Part shown: positions 61,479 to 64,000 of the stretch, one piece after another
Layout: each line of letters starts with the position of its first letter
Numbering within the stretch: position 1 is the stretch's first letter
Origin: Cloeon dipterum
Lineage: Eukaryota > Arthropoda > Insecta > Ephemeroptera > Baetidae
Assembly (NCBI RefSeq): GCF_949628265.1
Contig: NC_088789.1
Coordinates: 20,453,883 to 20,517,882, forward strand
Reading direction: 5' to 3'
Length of the DNA: 64,000 nt
Notes under the pieces: generated by a model
Database searches by the model: none
Seen by the model: the letters and a program-made list of their open reading frames with translations, nothing else
What the model was told of the DNA's origin: nothing
Position numbers and translations under genes: made by a program

Positions 61479-64000
61479 CGCATGGAGAAAGCAGAGCAGC
61501 TGGTGGTCGGTCTGTCGGTCGGTGCGTTTTCGGCTCGAGACGAGATCTCGCTCAGCACATTTGCTGCTCCAGCTGCGACGGCGGCTGCGGCCTTTCTGCT
61601 CTCCACTTGGCGCTCTCCACTGGCCCACTCGCGGCCACGCCCACTTTGCCCACTGGTCACCGACCTTGACCCCAAATCGCCCGAAATTCCTGTGCCGGCG
61701 CCACCACTGCGCCGCGCGGCGCCCCCTGCGTTTCGCCGCCCGCTTTTCCACGGCCACTGAACTTTTGGGCCGCGCGCATTCCTCCGGCCGACAGCTTTTG
61801 GCTCGCTCGCGAAATTTTTCGGTGAACTGATTGTGAGGTGCGAGCTTCTCTTTGTTTGGCGCTGAATATCATTTGCATGATAATTAATCCGCACTGCCGA
61901 CGACTTGGGAATTCGCGAATTCGGAGCAGGTGCAGGCTAATTGCATTGTGTGAGCATGCACCGATTTATTTATTGCTTTATTGCGAGTCTCTGCGCGGAC
62001 AATAAACGTGTTTGGACCCAACTTTTGAAAGCACGCTGCACACTATGTGTGAGTGTGTGTGTGTATTTACTTTTATTCCCCGTCCTTCTCTTTTTATTGC
62101 CGCGCGCGCTCGGCAAAAGCGGCAAAAGAGACCGGCGCCGGGCGAGGGCTTTTTCGCCTGCTTTTGCGCAACGCTTTTTCTCCATGGGTGTGAGACGAGA
62201 CATTCGTGTTTACAGAAGAATGAAATTACGGCACTTGTAATTGCAAAACAAGCAGCGGCTTGGAAGAAGTTGCAACTCTCAATGGACGATGGGAAAAAAT
62301 TAATTCTTTGTTCGTCTCTGAGGAGAGAGAAATCTTGCCTTACAAGTTTCTGTGCGGTACATCCCTAATTCATGCTGTGTTGTTGCTTTGCAAACATGAC
62401 CGGAATTGGTCAATTCAAGTCAGATTTATTACTATTTATTTCAAGTGGATAGATGCTGAGTAACAACAATTAAAATTATTTGGGACTTGGTAATAGTTAA
62501 ATTTTGCCCAATTTCTAGGAAAATTATATGGTTATAACTGTCAAATATTTTTTGCTTCATTTTTATTACTCTATCCAACGGTGTGCGAATTATGAACTAA
62601 ATTTTCGAAATGGAAACAGTTTTCGCTGTTTGATTGAAATCGTTTCACAATATAATAAATTCATTGTACCATTTAAACACTCATCTTTCTCTAACAAAAA
62701 CCAACAATGAAAAAGACGGCTTTTATGACTCTTAATGAAATCGCAAATTTTCCAAATTTAATAAGCTGATAAGTTAAGTAAAAACTAATTTTCACATTCA
62801 AAATAAATTAACACCATTTGTCAGGAATCTTAACTAAATCCAACACACTATTTTAACTTAAAATTAAATATATTATATACTCCTATTAACAAATTTCTCA
62901 TATAAATACAAGTAATTTCTACACTGAAGAACTGTAAAATTTGCTAGTACAAATTATATCAACCTTGTAATCACCTAACTAACAATTAACCACAAAATAA
63001 AATGAGAGTCCCAAACTGATGTATAATATATATTTGATGGAATACCACTACTTGCTATGTAAATTTAGGTCATTGAAAAAATAGGTGTCTAATTTTATTT
63101 TCAATAGAAGATTAATTTTATTCAGTCTCAGAGGGGCAGCTTGTTAATAGCCCCATAAAATTTTTAATCTGTTTGGTTGAGCAAAATAGTCTGGTTTAGG
63201 AAAGTTCGCAGTCTATTTTTATGGTTTTTGGAGGTCATTAATGTGTAGTTTATATCGCGCAGTAATTTTGTTTGAAATAAATAAATACTTTTGAACTATT
63301 CACACCCATATTAGCTACGTTAACGGGTTAGTTCTTTTAATATCCGGTGTAAATGACAAAATGGCTAATCTTTACTCTATTGCAAAACCTGCAAACTTGT
63401 TACTTAAGAGCAAAAAGAACCTATCATACCCTTTAAAACAATTCAATACAAAATTGACTTGAAAAAATTGCCACAGCTATGAAATTTCTCCCTCAAGCGG
63501 AACAGTTTTTCGAAAGTAAGATTTGTTGTAGTTACTTATAATTTAATTAGAATTGCCCTCGTATTGGTTCAAGTTTTTTTTATCAATTATTTTCATTTAT
63601 ATTCTATGGCTTTTGTGGCTATAAGAATTTCAAATCATTCAATCATCTTTGCAACGTTGAAAAATTCCCGTCTTGTTTGTTTTTATGGTAATGCAAGAAG
63701 TTTATAAAAAAATAAGGTGCTGCGGTATGATTAAAAAAGGGTTCCATTAATTCTCAAAAGAGAAAGGAAATCACCCTAAGTTTTATTTGCTATTATTTTT
63801 TAATTTATACAGAAATAATTCGGAGCTCAAAATTGTTAGTTAAAATATGTTGAAAGTCGCCACCCCCCCCCCCCCCCAAAAAAAAACCTAGATAATTCCC
63901 AGCCTACTTATTGAACTATATGAAATAAATAAACGGCTCTGCACTACTCTGGTAAACATAGCAGCCGTGACATTTTGCGGGTGGCCAAGTGGCTGCAGTA
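61479..64000. other. GC-rich promoter region then AT-rich DNA to the window edge
   Basis: 61480-61830 is GC-rich and open in several frames on both strands, which is how such DNA behaves; it is probably the promoter/leader of the 142-aa gene. An R2-like fragment is at 62571-62610. A run of 15 C followed by 9 A lies at 63863-63886. No gene was recognised in 61830-64000. Confidence 0.4.
63863..63886. repeat. Homopolymer tract C15-A9
   Basis: Fifteen consecutive C followed by nine A, the longest homopolymer pair in the window. Confidence 0.8.

Noticed and set aside
61269..61894. Several long open frames on both strands
   Set aside because: GC-rich promoter DNA with few stop codons; only 61446-61478 makes a sensible exon.

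Overview
This is an arthropod, almost certainly insect, nuclear DNA window. The sequence is AT-rich, with small spliced genes, introns as short as 50-65 nt, nuclear tRNA genes (one with an intron), TATA-box promoters and long gene-poor stretches. Several genes encode secreted Gly/Tyr/Ala-rich proteins of the insect cuticle type. The order is not resolved. Nothing points to prokaryotic or viral origin, and there is no CRISPR array or operon. All gene models were spliced by hand from reading frames and splice signals. Each reading frame closes exactly across its introns, but none is checked against transcripts.

Region 1 (1-7.0 kb) is a compact housekeeping block. It holds the 3' part of an ADP-dependent glucokinase gene (ADPGK, + strand), a convergent complete BRMS1-family gene (Sin3/HDAC corepressor subunit, - strand), a tRNA-Ile(UAU) with a 16-nt intron, a tRNA-Gln(UUG), and a short unrecognised four-exon gene (+ strand).

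Region 2 (8.2-61.5 kb) is a loose array of nine small genes, all on the - strand. They encode secreted low-complexity proteins (cuticular-type; Gly/Tyr-, Ala/Pro/Tyr- or His-rich) of 91-248 residues. All nine share one architecture: a tiny first exon of 4-11 codons and a phase-0 intron inside the signal peptide. Eight of the nine also have a short pro-region ending in Lys-Arg just before the repetitive mature part. Most have a TATA-type box about 50-70 nt upstream of the start codon. This looks like a gene family expanded in place and diverged in its repeat content. Because the products are secreted and low-complexity, the likely roles are exoskeleton matrix or GGY-type secreted peptides; which one cannot be told from sequence.

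Between the genes lie long AT-rich non-coding stretches, some over 8 kb. They contain degenerate dispersed repeats (two families recognised by comparing the window with itself), a local 140-bp duplication upstream of one cuticular gene, a long miRNA-like hairpin, and an isolated, well-formed 63-nt internal exon on the + strand at 39310-39372. That exon suggests a long-intron + strand gene running through the cuticular array. I found no dramatic new system. The best leads are the shared split-signal/KR architecture, the orphan exon, a stop codon embedded in a splice donor in the 248-residue gene, the hairpin near 22.9 kb and the two repeat families.
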